Below are positions 20,301 through 27,750 of a DNA stretch of 41,132 nt, piece after piece; within the stretch, counting starts at the first letter, position 1; every line of letters starts with the position of its first letter. Source of the DNA: a virus; IMG/VR virus record IMGVR_UViG_3300021420_000077, positions 1 through 41,132 of that record; one strand, given 5' to 3'. The notes under the pieces were generated by a model that was not told where the DNA came from, searched no databases, and was given only the letters and a program-made list of their open reading frames with translations. A program made the translations under genes and the position numbers.

Positions 20301-21083
20301 ACCGGCTTGAATAAACGCCGTTCCGCCATCCACAATGAACCCACCCAAATCCTGCTCAATTTCGTTGCTATTCAGAATGCCGTAACGGGTTTGGTTGCCA
20401 AATAAACAGGCCCAAATCGGGATGTTTGCGCCGTCCATGATGTACAGGCCATTTGTCCCGCCAATGAATGCAACGTGGTCAAACGACGGAGAACCCCACG
20501 CGGTGTGATTGGTGAGAACCACCAATGATCCCGTTGCATTCGTGGATGGTTGATAGAACGTGATATTCTTGAACGCAATGGAAACGTGGCTCGTGTCGTA
20601 AATTAAAGTGTTGCTTTGGCTTGTTTCTTCCAAGGTGCTGTTGCCAGTCGAAACAAATGATATGAACGCTCCGTCTCCGTCGCCTTGGACGGAACCGTCA
20701 TGCGAGAGCGTGATGCTGTTGGATGTCAAATATGCACCTGGGCCGCCCGGAAAATAAAGAGTGCCGCCGTTCGAGTTATACACTGCCGCAGCCGCCGCTA
20801 TTTCGGCAGTGCTGTCCGTCATGCCGTCCGGCACTGCGCCAAAATTGGTTACATTGATAAAATCGCCACCGGAGTCGCTGGCTGATGCGCTGAGTGTGAC
20901 GCTAGAATTGGTGCGGTGCGCCGTCACGCCAGAGCCAGCGATGATATTGGTGATAAGCCCATTGGCTGTGTCCGTTGCTTCTGGCGGTGCGATGATTTGA
21001 CCGTTATTGTTGACCATCACGGTTCGCTGGCCAAGCACGGGCCATGTCATTACAAGAAGCAGAATGAAAATTAAACGGTTCAC
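17313..21083 (-). CDS. Large tail-spike-type beta-helix protein with N-terminal signal
   Basis: A GTG at 21083 overlapping the previous stop (GTGA) starts a 1256-residue protein. Residues 1-18 are signal-like (VNRLIFILLLVMTWPVLG). Residues about 65-330 are a pectate-lyase-3-type domain opening with GDFINVTNFGAVPDGMTDST, the familiar N-V-x-x-F-G-A-x-x-D-G-x-x-D-(D/S)-T of phage spikes. The rest is a long Asn/Gly/Thr-rich fibre region (GTNTQYLDGSDNFSTPP, GFTVPKLTSAG). The end (GTQIFSSVTGDITIHLQPGE, then YFSETYTVG) looks like a compact C-terminal fibre domain. It is the probable receptor-binding or glycan-cutting tail protein. Confidence 0.8.
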   Translation of the reverse strand: MNRLIFILLLVMTWPVLGQRTVMVNNNGQIIAPPEATDTANGLITNIIAGSGVTAHRTNSSVTLSASASDSGGDFINVTNFGAVPDGMTDSTAEIAAAAAVYNSNGGTLYFPGGPGAYLTSNSITLSHDGSVQGDGDGAFISFVSTGNSTLEETSQSNTLIYDTSHVSIAFKNITFYQPSTNATGSLVVLTNHTAWGSPSFDHVAFIGGTNGLYIMDGANIPIWACLFGNQTRYGILNSNEIEQDLGGFIVDGGTAFIQAGVPEEAAIRFYGGNSIVANSLWSALSYPSFTNCIEFDWTGPHVSSFYGTIGLQIQDNQFQGAMGDTILGGTKSFNSNITNFYGYWEGIQIRGNLFDTTLGWTGNGVTVNNTGLSWANGILTVSTASGVNADMFQPVVIAGATSTNYNIATQFATSPAGGTSYSVLMPNNPGTVTNFGTTTYGYQVRWPVHLTNGIGEFSSISDSRVHDVETIGLSLCNLSDVLNWTSSGYIQTDEYENRGFVSETFQPWVQPAGINSGNNHLSAVVAINGVLVVTNFDDSVNSGFNYTHIDRLAVDNSLVANDIFDRNGIYYSLSPYWQAAVSNTPLLAVTSATVKTASATNVAVQLLIPPNQPNLTVSSVQLYGSLRGVPNDHFLTVDGTNIASPYQNPFLNLGTLASPFGNGDFDYGISLVGSGADITNDSTLWQADAGQVLMDVQVPGGNTVARPTNVIPLANINGNGIANVTNLALLNAGNVVATSNMTDAGIVGPAVVTANSSGAFAGKAFTGTNTQYLDGSDNFSTPPSTALPIYNPGMIDTNGSGQIEVKNTPNLTNVALYGSTTGNGGTQGPVLYGNFYVTNVWSNSLTPLQMTDGAGTQTGGSQNWTNWPIDVRSNYVVNVTNSICISNIQGLLPNVLNHCDIYLYTTNITGNAGQVSPVISFFNNPTASGLFSGFTVPKLTSAGSEPPLYRLHLDCYGTNYGTNTALWTFTQPGNVGTYASAGDTLTIGSTGLTNINGIYARPGIYSPYFATLQNSGNSVFSSSTSVSGSYGNFPVGSYSFIGAGAGAGNAAAAFLGGGGTSGAWYFGDYLGSTSGLITTTNVIGAYDQNGQNNTQGIPTAMYPMQSRGNGQAGYTILGYGLTGSSGGSLNPLHPGLMVSPLGVIVGYGDGTAGVTNSLAVTNTITAAQGYISLRSNLVAPTSITFPATGVNWTNPLNVNIEVYIDNPTVTGTSFKKNGTQIFSSVTGDITIHLQPGEYFSETYTVGTPTATYSPF

Positions 21084-21628
21084 GAGAGTTGGCAGTAAAG
21101 ATTTGCTTCGATCAGGGAAAGTTGGCCGGTGTCGCACGTCTCAAATCCGGCGTTTACTGCGGTTGTCGTCAGTGCTGAGGCGGAAATGGCAATGCCATAG
21201 ATTTTGCAGACCAGCACCAATTCGACGATTATCAATTCGAGCGGCGTTAATTGCTGAAAGAGTTTGGCTGTGACCAACACCGTATCAATCGTTCCAGGAC
21301 TGCCTTCGGTAATCCATTCCGACACCGTTTCGCACAAGTCCAACCCGCCGCTTGAAGTTTCCTGATAAGGCTCTGATTGAACCAGCAGTTGAGCGACAGT
21401 TTTGCCGGTGCCTGATGCCGTCCACAACGCGCCAACAAGAAGCATCTGCAACCGCCCAGCGTCAACCGCTTGCAGAACCGCGCCAGCGGCAAGGAGTGTG
21501 TTTGGCGTGCCAGCGGAACCGTTTTGAAGCCACAGAAGCCCCACGCGAGCCAGCCTCAGATCGCCTATATCCGCTGCCTGAAACGTGGCCCCGGACGCTT
21601 GTACCGCCTCTGGGGTGCATGTAGGCAT
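21080..21628 (-). CDS. Phage structural protein (unknown)
   Basis: The 182-residue protein begins MPTCTPEAVQASGATFQAAD and is rich in Ala, Leu and Thr with helical segments (LQAVDAGRLQMLLVGALW, AKLFQQLTPLELIIVELVLV). It lies between the capsid region and the spike in a tightly packed minus-strand operon, so a neck, tail or fibre-attachment role is likely. No family is recognised. Confidence 0.6.
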   Translation of the reverse strand: MPTCTPEAVQASGATFQAADIGDLRLARVGLLWLQNGSAGTPNTLLAAGAVLQAVDAGRLQMLLVGALWTASGTGKTVAQLLVQSEPYQETSSGGLDLCETVSEWITEGSPGTIDTVLVTAKLFQQLTPLELIIVELVLVCKIYGIAISASALTTTAVNAGFETCDTGQLSLIEANLYCQLS

Positions 21629-21631
21629 CTA

Positions 21632-22066
21632 TTACCCCCAAATTGCCAATAGTTCCAAATCGACGAAGATGTTCTGCTTTTGGAGAACCAGCGGCGTTCG
21701 CGCCATTTGCAATCCGATCACTGTCATTATGGTGTTGACGTTCAGAGACATATTGGTCGAATCTCGAAAATTAGCCTGTTGGACGTACTGCCCGACCGTT
21801 TCAGCACCAGGGTCGAAATCGAACGTGGTATTGCCAAGACCCGCGCCCCACGCTTCCGGTGTGAGCCCAATATAAGCGAGTTCCGCGTCTTTTGTGAGTT
21901 GGGTATGGTTGGCAATATAATTCGTGCCACCCTTGTAATTGAGCAGAACGAGTTTAGCCTGAACAAGAATGGCCAATCGCTGTTTGGCATTGATGTTGGG
22001 CGATTGAAAGGCCGCGCCTGCCGAGGCTAAAGAGGCTGATAAAGGAACTGTTTTAATGGCTGGCAT
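21632..22066 (-). CDS. Phage structural protein (unknown)
   Basis: The 144-residue protein opens MPAIKTVPLSASLASAGAAF. Helical stretches follow (AKQRLAILVQAKLVLLN, MSLNVNTIMTVIGLQMAR), with a central segment (GLGNTTFDFDPGAETVGQYV). The gene sits two places downstream of the capsid gene, where head-completion or tail genes are common. The function is inferred only from position. Confidence 0.6.
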   Translation of the reverse strand: MPAIKTVPLSASLASAGAAFQSPNINAKQRLAILVQAKLVLLNYKGGTNYIANHTQLTKDAELAYIGLTPEAWGAGLGNTTFDFDPGAETVGQYVQQANFRDSTNMSLNVNTIMTVIGLQMARTPLVLQKQNIFVDLELLAIWG

Positions 22067-22067
22067 A

Positions 22068-22340
22068 TTACGTTACTTCTTCGGCCCCGCCGCCGTCAGT
22101 CGCTTGTTGCGGCTCCGGTTCGGGTGCCATGCTTTTGTCAAAATCCTTCTCCCATCCCATGTCCTCTTTGGAATGCTCGCACTTCACCTTGAGCATCCCA
22201 TCGCTGGTGTGGCCGATGACGGTAAACACGTCACCGGCCTTGTAATCGCCCCCGCCAAGTGTCGCGGGGTCAATCGTAAACTCATTCTCCTCCGAGGCAT
22301 CCATTGGGGGTGCGCTCGGCGATGTCATGCCATAGGCCAT
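22068..22340 (-). CDS. Small acidic virion-type protein (90 aa)
   Basis: It begins MAYGMTSPSAPPMDASEENE, has a beta-rich centre (GGDYKAGDVFTVIGHTSDGM, LKVKCEHSKE) and ends in an acidic, proline/glutamine-rich tail. It directly follows the major capsid gene by 4 nt. Such small proteins after the capsid gene are sometimes decoration or stabilising proteins; this is inference. Confidence 0.55.
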   Translation of the reverse strand: MAYGMTSPSAPPMDASEENEFTIDPATLGGGDYKAGDVFTVIGHTSDGMLKVKCEHSKEDMGWEKDFDKSMAPEPEPQQATDGGGAEEVT

Positions 22341-22344
22341 TCGC

Positions 22345-23724
22345 CTAGTCCTCTGGTGTCACCCCGCCAAAGTCGGTAATGCCGGCATTGGCATAATACG
22401 TTTCCTCGCCCGGATTCGGGTTGCAATACGCATTGTAGGGCAACAAGGACTGCGCCGTGAGTGTCGGCGTCGTAGCCGCTCCCGCCGCCCGCGGCAGATC
22501 GGCAACCGGCGTGGTTTCCCGCTGATGCAAAATCATCAGTTCCAACTCAGGCCGGACGTTCTGGACGCCTGCCTCGAAATCCGCCCAAAAATAGCCCATG
22601 TTCCGTGCTACGTTGTCCAATGTGCAGAGCGTCCCGGAGTTCGGGTCATACACGTTGACCAAGGCCGGGTCGTTGCACCAATTCCACTTGCCCCACAAGT
22701 CACGGCGGCCAAACTTGGTTTCGCCGCCGAGTTCCGGGATTTCACCCCGGTAAACTTCGCGCGTCCGGCGGTGCGGGGAGTGCGACAACTGATAAGGCGC
22801 ATTCAGGTATTGCGAGTCGAGGACTGGTTGATTTCCAACAGTCGCCGTCTCGTTTTGGAACGGCATGACTCGCGTGAGGGTTCCCGGTGAAGACCGGTAA
22901 AACCGCGCCGGATAAGTGGCCGTGTTGAACATCCAATTTCCGCACTTGGCCATTGCGCCGTACTTGAAGAACTCGCCACCCTTCTCAAATGACGCGCCTT
23001 GATACATGCCGTTGAGGGCCGGATTGGCATTGCACAACTCAATGACACTCTGCATGTCGGTGATGAGTTGGAACATGCCGGTCGGCGTGAATTCGCCGTC
23101 GAAATACCCGTTGTACTGCAACTGAGGCGAGTACTGTTGCAGGTAATTCATCGTCAGCTTGGAAGTCGGCAGGTTGCTGTCCGACCCCATGTTCAGCGTG
23201 GTTAACCCCGCCGTGAACATGCTGGACGTGACCGCGACGGTCGTAAGCCCTTGCCCGCACGAATAAATGTAGTTGCTCCCGGCGGTGCATTGATACTTCA
23301 TGAACTCGGCCTTGACGTACTCGGGAACCTTGGCCAAACCGCTGTAGATGTCCCGCAACTGTTGTTTGGCTTCCTCGACGTGGCGCAGTTGGTCCATGCA
23401 CAACACGCGCGTTTTCCATCGGCGACGGAACTTGCCAAACACGCTCCGGCTCGCGCCCCAATCAATCTGGCGCGGCTCAGGATTGCAGACGTTGATGAGG
23501 CAATCCTCCGTCCGCATCTGCTCCCAGTCGCCCAAATCATTGGGCATATTGACGTGAATCCTGTCCCACGTCAGTTCCGTCCCATGAAACGACGGCCACG
23601 GCTGGAACGGGTACAGGGTGGAGTAAAGCAGGTCGCGTGGAAAAAGGTCTTGCACGAACTCCTTGAGGAAGTTTGGCGTTCTGCGGCTCAGGTATGAGGA
23701 GAACAAATTGCAGTTAATTGACAT
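22345..23724 (-). CDS. Major capsid protein (probable)
   Basis: The 459-residue protein begins MSINCNLFSSYLSRRTPNF. It has a long helix reminiscent of the HK97-fold spine (RHVEEAKQQLRDIYSGLAKV, then PEYVKAEFMKYQ), conserved-looking strands (TKFGRRDLWGKWNWCND) and an end rich in Ala/Thr/Pro. A helix with FQLITDMQSVIELCNANPAL precedes a loop. Size, single-copy position before small minor proteins, and the lack of signal or enzyme motifs fit a major capsid protein of a short-tailed phage. I cannot name a family, and another abundant head protein is possible. Confidence 0.65.
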   Translation of the reverse strand: MSINCNLFSSYLSRRTPNFLKEFVQDLFPRDLLYSTLYPFQPWPSFHGTELTWDRIHVNMPNDLGDWEQMRTEDCLINVCNPEPRQIDWGASRSVFGKFRRRWKTRVLCMDQLRHVEEAKQQLRDIYSGLAKVPEYVKAEFMKYQCTAGSNYIYSCGQGLTTVAVTSSMFTAGLTTLNMGSDSNLPTSKLTMNYLQQYSPQLQYNGYFDGEFTPTGMFQLITDMQSVIELCNANPALNGMYQGASFEKGGEFFKYGAMAKCGNWMFNTATYPARFYRSSPGTLTRVMPFQNETATVGNQPVLDSQYLNAPYQLSHSPHRRTREVYRGEIPELGGETKFGRRDLWGKWNWCNDPALVNVYDPNSGTLCTLDNVARNMGYFWADFEAGVQNVRPELELMILHQRETTPVADLPRAAGAATTPTLTAQSLLPYNAYCNPNPGEETYYANAGITDFGGVTPED

Positions 23725-23753
23725 ACATCGTTGTGATTGTTTCGCTTACGCGA

Positions 23754-23939
23754 TTATTGAACGGGTTTTTCAGACATGACACACGCCATGCCTGCGTCGA
23801 GAATCGGTTTCGTGCGGAGATTGACTCCAAACGCGGCTGACGCCACATTCAAGTTTTCCGAATAATACAACCGTAGTCTTATTCGGACACCGGCAATGAC
23901 CCGGCGTTGCTTCGATGCGCTATTCATCGTTGACGCCAT
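23754..23939 (-). CDS. Small hypothetical protein upstream of the capsid gene
   Basis: The start at 23939 (MASTMNSASKQRRVIAGV) is chosen because the longer frame runs across the HTH gene on the other strand. The 61-residue product has a beta-like centre (RIRLRLYYSENLNVASAAF) and ends near CVMSEKPVQ. There is no clear ribosome site. It is the first frame of the minus-strand late block and lies back to back with the HTH regulator. Confidence 0.45.
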   Translation of the reverse strand: MASTMNSASKQRRVIAGVRIRLRLYYSENLNVASAAFGVNLRTKPILDAGMACVMSEKPVQ

Positions 23940-23964
23940 CACTAAAAGCGAATTGTTTTTTTCA

Positions 23965-23993
23965 TTGACCGCATAGGTGCAATCGCATAAGTT
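23965..23993 (+). promoter_or_regulatory. Candidate promoter for the plus-strand block
   Basis: TTGACC (23965-23970), 17 nt, TAAGTT (23988-23993), then 8 nt to the ATG at 24002. An AGGT lies 5 nt before the ATG. If used, the leader would be only a base or two, so this resembles the leaderless arrangement seen at three other genes. Confidence 0.4.
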
Positions 23994-24001
23994 CAGGTCA
24001 G

Positions 24002-24199
24002 ATGGCCAAAGAAAAGTCATTTTCCGACGAGTTGAGAACGTGGCTAAAACGGCGCGGCTGGGTGCAAAAACAAGGGGCGGCTGCGTTGGGTGTGTCGTTG
24101 GATACTTTTCGTTCATGGATTCACGGACACCGAACACCACCCGAAGCTCCGTCAATCCGAGAAGTGCGACAGAAAATGGAGGCGTCCAATGCCGCGTAA
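24002..24199 (+). CDS. Helix-turn-helix regulator
   Basis: The 65-residue protein (MAKEKSFSDELRTWLKRRG) is one HTH unit: LRTWLKRRGWVQKQGAAAL for helices 1-2, then GVSLDTFRSWIHGHRTPPEA with the recognition helix and the G-x-R-x-P turn of XRE-type domains. It is the first gene of the plus-strand block and faces the capsid operon, so it may control both. Its end overlaps the HNH gene by 11 nt. Confidence 0.7.
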   Translation: MAKEKSFSDELRTWLKRRGWVQKQGAAALGVSLDTFRSWIHGHRTPPEAPSIREVRQKMEASNAA

Positions 24200-24674
24200 A
24201 TCTTGGCTTATTCCGGGCGATACGGTTGCTCGAAGTAAAGAGTCTTTATATTCAATCTGGCACGCCATGAGACGACGTTGTTATAGTCCAAAATGCAAGG
24301 TTTATAAACATTACGGCTCCCGCGGAATAACAGTTTGCGACGCTTGGAGAAATAGTTACCCAGCATACCGCGCATGGGCCTTAGCCAATGGCTACAAACC
24401 AGGCCTCAGCATTGACCGCATCGACAACGACGGAAATTACTGCCCTGAAAATTGTCGTGTTGTCACCAAGTCAGCCAACAATGGCCGCACTCGCAGAACG
24501 CATTTTTACAAAGGCCGTCGTGTACGGGACATTGAGAAAGAGCTTGGCCTTGGCCGCAGTGTCATTTGGAGCCGTATCAACGATTACGGCTGGCCGATTG
24601 ATAAGGCGATGACCACTCCCGCTATTCCAAATGAAGAAAAACGATTTTGCACAATAGGAGCGCACACGAAATGA
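24189..24674 (+). CDS. HNH-type endonuclease with C-terminal HTH
   Basis: The start at 24189 (MPRKSWLIPGDTVARSKESL) is preferred over an earlier start that would overlap the regulator more. The opening LYSIWHAMRRRCYSPKCKVY is followed by KHYGSRGITVCDAWRNSY and the HNH-like core LSIDRIDNDGNYCPENCRVV, where the usual H is replaced by D-R-I-D in this phage subfamily. A C-terminal HTH (VRDIEKELGLGRSVIWSRIN, then a PIDKAMTTP end) would bind DNA. Such genes are usually free-standing mobile or packaging-related nucleases. It lies near the left edge of the plus-strand block. Confidence 0.75.
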   Translation: MPRKSWLIPGDTVARSKESLYSIWHAMRRRCYSPKCKVYKHYGSRGITVCDAWRNSYPAYRAWALANGYKPGLSIDRIDNDGNYCPENCRVVTKSANNGRTRRTHFYKGRRVRDIEKELGLGRSVIWSRINDYGWPIDKAMTTPAIPNEEKRFCTIGAHTK

Positions 24675-24823
24675 ACTCCCGCCTTTCCAGAATCACGCGA
24701 AGATTTGCCGCATTAAGACGCGGCCCGGTCAAATTTTACCGGCGCAATTACCGCCGGTTGTCGCCGGTTCAAAAGCACGTTGCCCGCAAGTTCATGCTGG
24801 CGAAGTTGGAGGAAGTTCGTTGA
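24671..24823 (+). CDS. Short very basic protein (50 aa)
   Basis: Read directly: MNSRLSRITRRFAALRRGPV, KFYRRNYRRLSPVQKH and a helical end. It has 15 arginine or lysine residues and could bind nucleic acid. The start overlaps the HNH stop (ATGA) and its stop overlaps the TTG start of the next gene. No family is recognised. Confidence 0.5.
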   Translation: MNSRLSRITRRFAALRRGPVKFYRRNYRRLSPVQKHVARKFMLAKLEEVR

Positions 24824-26172
24824 CCAGCACAGTTTACATTTGCCTTGGCCGGGCTGGGGACATTTTGAATTTGCTCCCGTTGCTCAAGCGCGACTCTGAA
24901 TCCGGCGTCAAACCGATTGTGGTTACAACCAGTCCATTCCACGAGATTTTTGAAGGCGCGTCGTATGTCGAAGTGAAGATTTTTCCATCCGGCAATCCGC
25001 AGGACATCACAGGTGCCGTTGAATTCGCCAAGCAATTCGGTGTTCCAAGAGTCGTCCAAGTGGCCGGGCCGGAAGCGGAGATAAAAAAGCATTCCTTCGA
25101 GCGGGCGACAACCGACTCATGGGCGAAAGAGGCATGGCGTCTGGCCGGTCAATACGAGCAATGGAAACACTACGCGCCAACAGTGTTTGACCAACGAAGC
25201 GTCCAGCGCGAGGAAGCCTTGATGCCCGACAAGGTGATTACGCGCCAGCCGACGATTGTGCTGGCGACAGGCGGCGTGTCCAGTCCATTCAAATACCGGA
25301 AACTGCTGACCAAACTGGTCGAACTCCGCTTCCGCAAGCCGTGGTTCATCATGGATTTGTCCAAGGTAAAGGCGCATCGGCTTTATGATTTGCTTGGCAT
25401 CCTTGAACGCGCCAAGTTTCTGATCGCCACGGATTCAGCCGTTTTGCACCTCGCGCGGGCTGTGCCAACATTGCCAGTTGTCGCGCTGCAAGCGGATTCA
25501 CCGGGCTTGTGGAATGGCTCACCGTGGCGACCGGAATACATCTGGACGTGCCGCCACCGGGATTTCCCGACACGCGCTCCGTCCATGCTTGAGGCGATAA
25601 ACGATGCGTACCATAATGGATTGGCGTATTTGCCGACAGCGAAGCGCGAAGGCCGGTCGATCATCCATTTATTCTCAGCTTATGAAGGCATCAACTCAGA
25701 AGCGAAAAAGAACTGGCAGAAAGTCTATGACGCCGACGCCAGTTGGATTCACACACCAGCATATTTTGGTGTGTTCGGGCGGGACTCAAAGCTCGGCGGT
25801 GTCGGTGATGATTCGCGATTTGCGTTCGTCAAGGATGTCATTCGTATGGGAATGGGACGCGCGAAAAGTCCCACCGATACATTACTTCTGACCAAATCCG
25901 ACACCTGTTTTTGGAATCCAAAAGAGCCGTTGCCAGAGCTGCCTTTCTTCTCCCATCGCACAACGCAAAGCACGGACGGCAAGCCGATTCATCATCCAGC
26001 GGTGGACGTATTTTGCTTCACCCGCGAATGGTGGCAAAAGCACGTTAGCGAGTTTCCAGACATGATTTTAGCTCGTGACTACCATTGGCAACGGTGCCTT
26101 GCGGAACTGATTCGGAAGCACGGTGGCCGAGAAGTGCCGTTTCTAAGTTATCAGGCGAAGGAGGACAAATGA
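24820..26172 (+). CDS. Two-domain glycosyltransferase (GT9-like N-terminus)
   Basis: The start is a TTG overlapping the previous stop (TTGA); no ATG lies near it. Residues 1-270 look like a GT-B enzyme of the heptosyltransferase/GT9 type: CLGRAGDILNLLPLLKRDSE (the G-x-G-D loop), a central Rossmann part, and ATDSAVLHLARAVPTLPVVA, the conserved S/T-x-x-x-H-L-A sugar-nucleotide motif. Residues about 280-450 form a second domain (IHLFSAYEGINSEAKKNWQK, LLLTKSDTCFWNP, DMILARDYHWQRCLAEL) that resembles GT-A-like nucleotide-sugar proteins. Fusion of two transfer domains would allow two sequential sugar additions. It heads the sugar cassette. Confidence 0.7.
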   Translation: MTSTVYICLGRAGDILNLLPLLKRDSESGVKPIVVTTSPFHEIFEGASYVEVKIFPSGNPQDITGAVEFAKQFGVPRVVQVAGPEAEIKKHSFERATTDSWAKEAWRLAGQYEQWKHYAPTVFDQRSVQREEALMPDKVITRQPTIVLATGGVSSPFKYRKLLTKLVELRFRKPWFIMDLSKVKAHRLYDLLGILERAKFLIATDSAVLHLARAVPTLPVVALQADSPGLWNGSPWRPEYIWTCRHRDFPTRAPSMLEAINDAYHNGLAYLPTAKREGRSIIHLFSAYEGINSEAKKNWQKVYDADASWIHTPAYFGVFGRDSKLGGVGDDSRFAFVKDVIRMGMGRAKSPTDTLLLTKSDTCFWNPKEPLPELPFFSHRTTQSTDGKPIHHPAVDVFCFTREWWQKHVSEFPDMILARDYHWQRCLAELIRKHGGREVPFLSYQAKEDK

Positions 26173-27131
26173 CCTCCACTCCCGAAACCCCGCCCCGATT
26201 GGCTCACAACGCAGCGTTGGCAAAACGCTTCGGCCTTGGCGCGGCATATCCGCCAGTGACGAAGCAGTTGGAAGCGCTGCCGTTTTACAGGCGGTCGATA
26301 AATAAGCATGGTTACAACCCCAGCCTCATTCGATTCGGCGACCGTTTACTCATGGCGTATCGCTACCACTATGACGCCGGTTGGCAGACCCGCCTCGCAA
26401 TGGCGGAACTGGATTCAAAGTGGGCCGTGATTGGCAACAAGGAAATCATTGTTGAAAGCCAGCAGTCGAGCGAGGACGCGCATTTGTTCGTTCACCAAGG
26501 CCAACTTTGGATGTCATGGACTGAATCTGAATCGTGGGGGAAGTCGGTTGTCAAATACGGTCAACTTGTCGAAAGCAAGCAATGGATGGTGCCGACCCGA
26601 TTTCAGCCCAATTACGGCAGGAACAACGGCAAAGCGATGGAAAAGGGGTGGGTGCCATACAGTCAAAACAATGAGATTTTGTTTATTTATTCGGCCATGC
26701 CAGACCATATCGTTATCAAGGCGGCTGGCAACGACAAGCCGACTGCGATTTTGCAACCGCCGCTTAAACATTGGCCGTGGGGAATCATCAAAGGCGGCAC
26801 AGCATGGTTGCCGCATGGCGATGATTTTATCCGGTTTTTTCACTCGACGCTCGACAACGAATCCAATGTAAATTCCGTCAATAACCCGAATCGCCGGTAT
26901 TACATTGGCGTGATGAGCCGGAGCAAACTCGCCTCAAAACCGTTGCTCTACGGCAGCGAGGATTCTGAAATGACCGAGACGGAGCGGAGCGCGTGCCGTT
27001 CGTATAAGGGTAATGTCGTTTTCGTGAGCGGGGCCATTACGCTGCCGGACGGGAGTTTTGCAATCTGTGTTGGCATAAACGACAGCGAAACAGCAATCCT
27101 GAGAGCCAAGCCGGATGATCTCCACCTTTAA
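26169..27131 (+). CDS. GH130/GH43-like five-bladed propeller protein
   Basis: The start at 26169 overlaps the previous stop (ATGA). The 320-residue protein has blade repeats: NPSLIRFGDRLLMAYRYHYD, RLAMAELDSKWAVIG, SEDAHLFVHQGQLWMSWTES, EKGWVPYSQNNEILFIYSAM, and GGTAWLPHGDDFIRFFHSTL. The R-x-x-x-x-x-N-P start, the S-E-D-x-x-x strand and the E-K-x-W/N-x-P-Y/F motif fit mannoside phosphorylases (GH130) and related propellers. It could cut or phosphorolyse a glycan, or act as a sugar-binding partner of the transferases around it. Confidence 0.65.
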   Translation: MTSTPETPPRLAHNAALAKRFGLGAAYPPVTKQLEALPFYRRSINKHGYNPSLIRFGDRLLMAYRYHYDAGWQTRLAMAELDSKWAVIGNKEIIVESQQSSEDAHLFVHQGQLWMSWTESESWGKSVVKYGQLVESKQWMVPTRFQPNYGRNNGKAMEKGWVPYSQNNEILFIYSAMPDHIVIKAAGNDKPTAILQPPLKHWPWGIIKGGTAWLPHGDDFIRFFHSTLDNESNVNSVNNPNRRYYIGVMSRSKLASKPLLYGSEDSEMTETERSACRSYKGNVVFVSGAITLPDGSFAICVGINDSETAILRAKPDDLHL

Positions 27132-27750
27132 TCATATCGCACGGCGTCTTGAAGCGACAAACCCCCGCTTGGAGGGCTGGTGCGAATTGGACAAGGCTTT
27201 TGCGTTGGCCGCAACCACGTTTGCATTGCGCCCGCTGGTTTCCGTTGAAATCGGGTGTTGGGCGGGCCGTTCCGTCCTGCCTGTCGCCCTGTCTCTGCAA
27301 GAAATTGGCCGTGGAATCATTCACTGTATTGAGCCGTGGAGTCCACAAGCGAGCGCGGAGCAATATACTGGAGTAAACCACGACTGGTGGCTTAATGTGG
27401 CAAATCACGACTACGCCAAGAATCAGTTTTTCGGATGGGTGAAGGATACTCAATGTCAGCTATTTGTCCGCGTCCACCAGACGCGCAGCGATGACGTGAC
27501 ACCGCCAGACGACATTGGCTTATTGCACATTGATGGCGTCCACACCACTCAGGCGCGAAAGGATGTTTCGAGATTCGGTCCGAAAGTGAGCGTTGGCGGC
27601 ATCGTGTTTATGGATGACATCGGCTGGCAGAATGACGGCATTCGCCATGTCCGCTTGGCGGCGGATGATTTGATGGCGATGGGATTTAAGTTTCTTTACG
27701 GGATTTATTCCAAAGGGAACGAATGTGAAGTATTCCAAAGGGTGAAATGA
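27115..27750 (+). CDS. Class I SAM methyltransferase (Methyltransf_24 type)
   Basis: The 211-residue protein has the SAM loop SVEIGCWAGRSVLPVAL (about residues 42-58), an acidic residue after the second strand (IHCIEPWSP), and IGLLHIDGVHTTQARKDVSR followed by GGIVFMDDIGW, the D-G-x-H and D-D-I pattern of family 24 enzymes. Enzymes of this group O-methylate sugars among other substrates. It overlaps the propeller gene by 17 nt and lies among glycosyltransferases, so sugar methylation is likely. Confidence 0.75.
   Translation: MISTFNHIARRLEATNPRLEGWCELDKAFALAATTFALRPLVSVEIGCWAGRSVLPVALSLQEIGRGIIHCIEPWSPQASAEQYTGVNHDWWLNVANHDYAKNQFFGWVKDTQCQLFVRVHQTRSDDVTPPDDIGLLHIDGVHTTQARKDVSRFGPKVSVGGIVFMDDIGWQNDGIRHVRLAADDLMAMGFKFLYGIYSKGNECEVFQRVK

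Noticed and set aside
19985-20359. Minus-strand frame inside the large tail protein in another phase
   Set aside because: The tail-protein frame is continuous with a clear pectate-lyase-type domain; the other phase has no motif. Unlike the methyltransferase overlap, no family pattern is seen.
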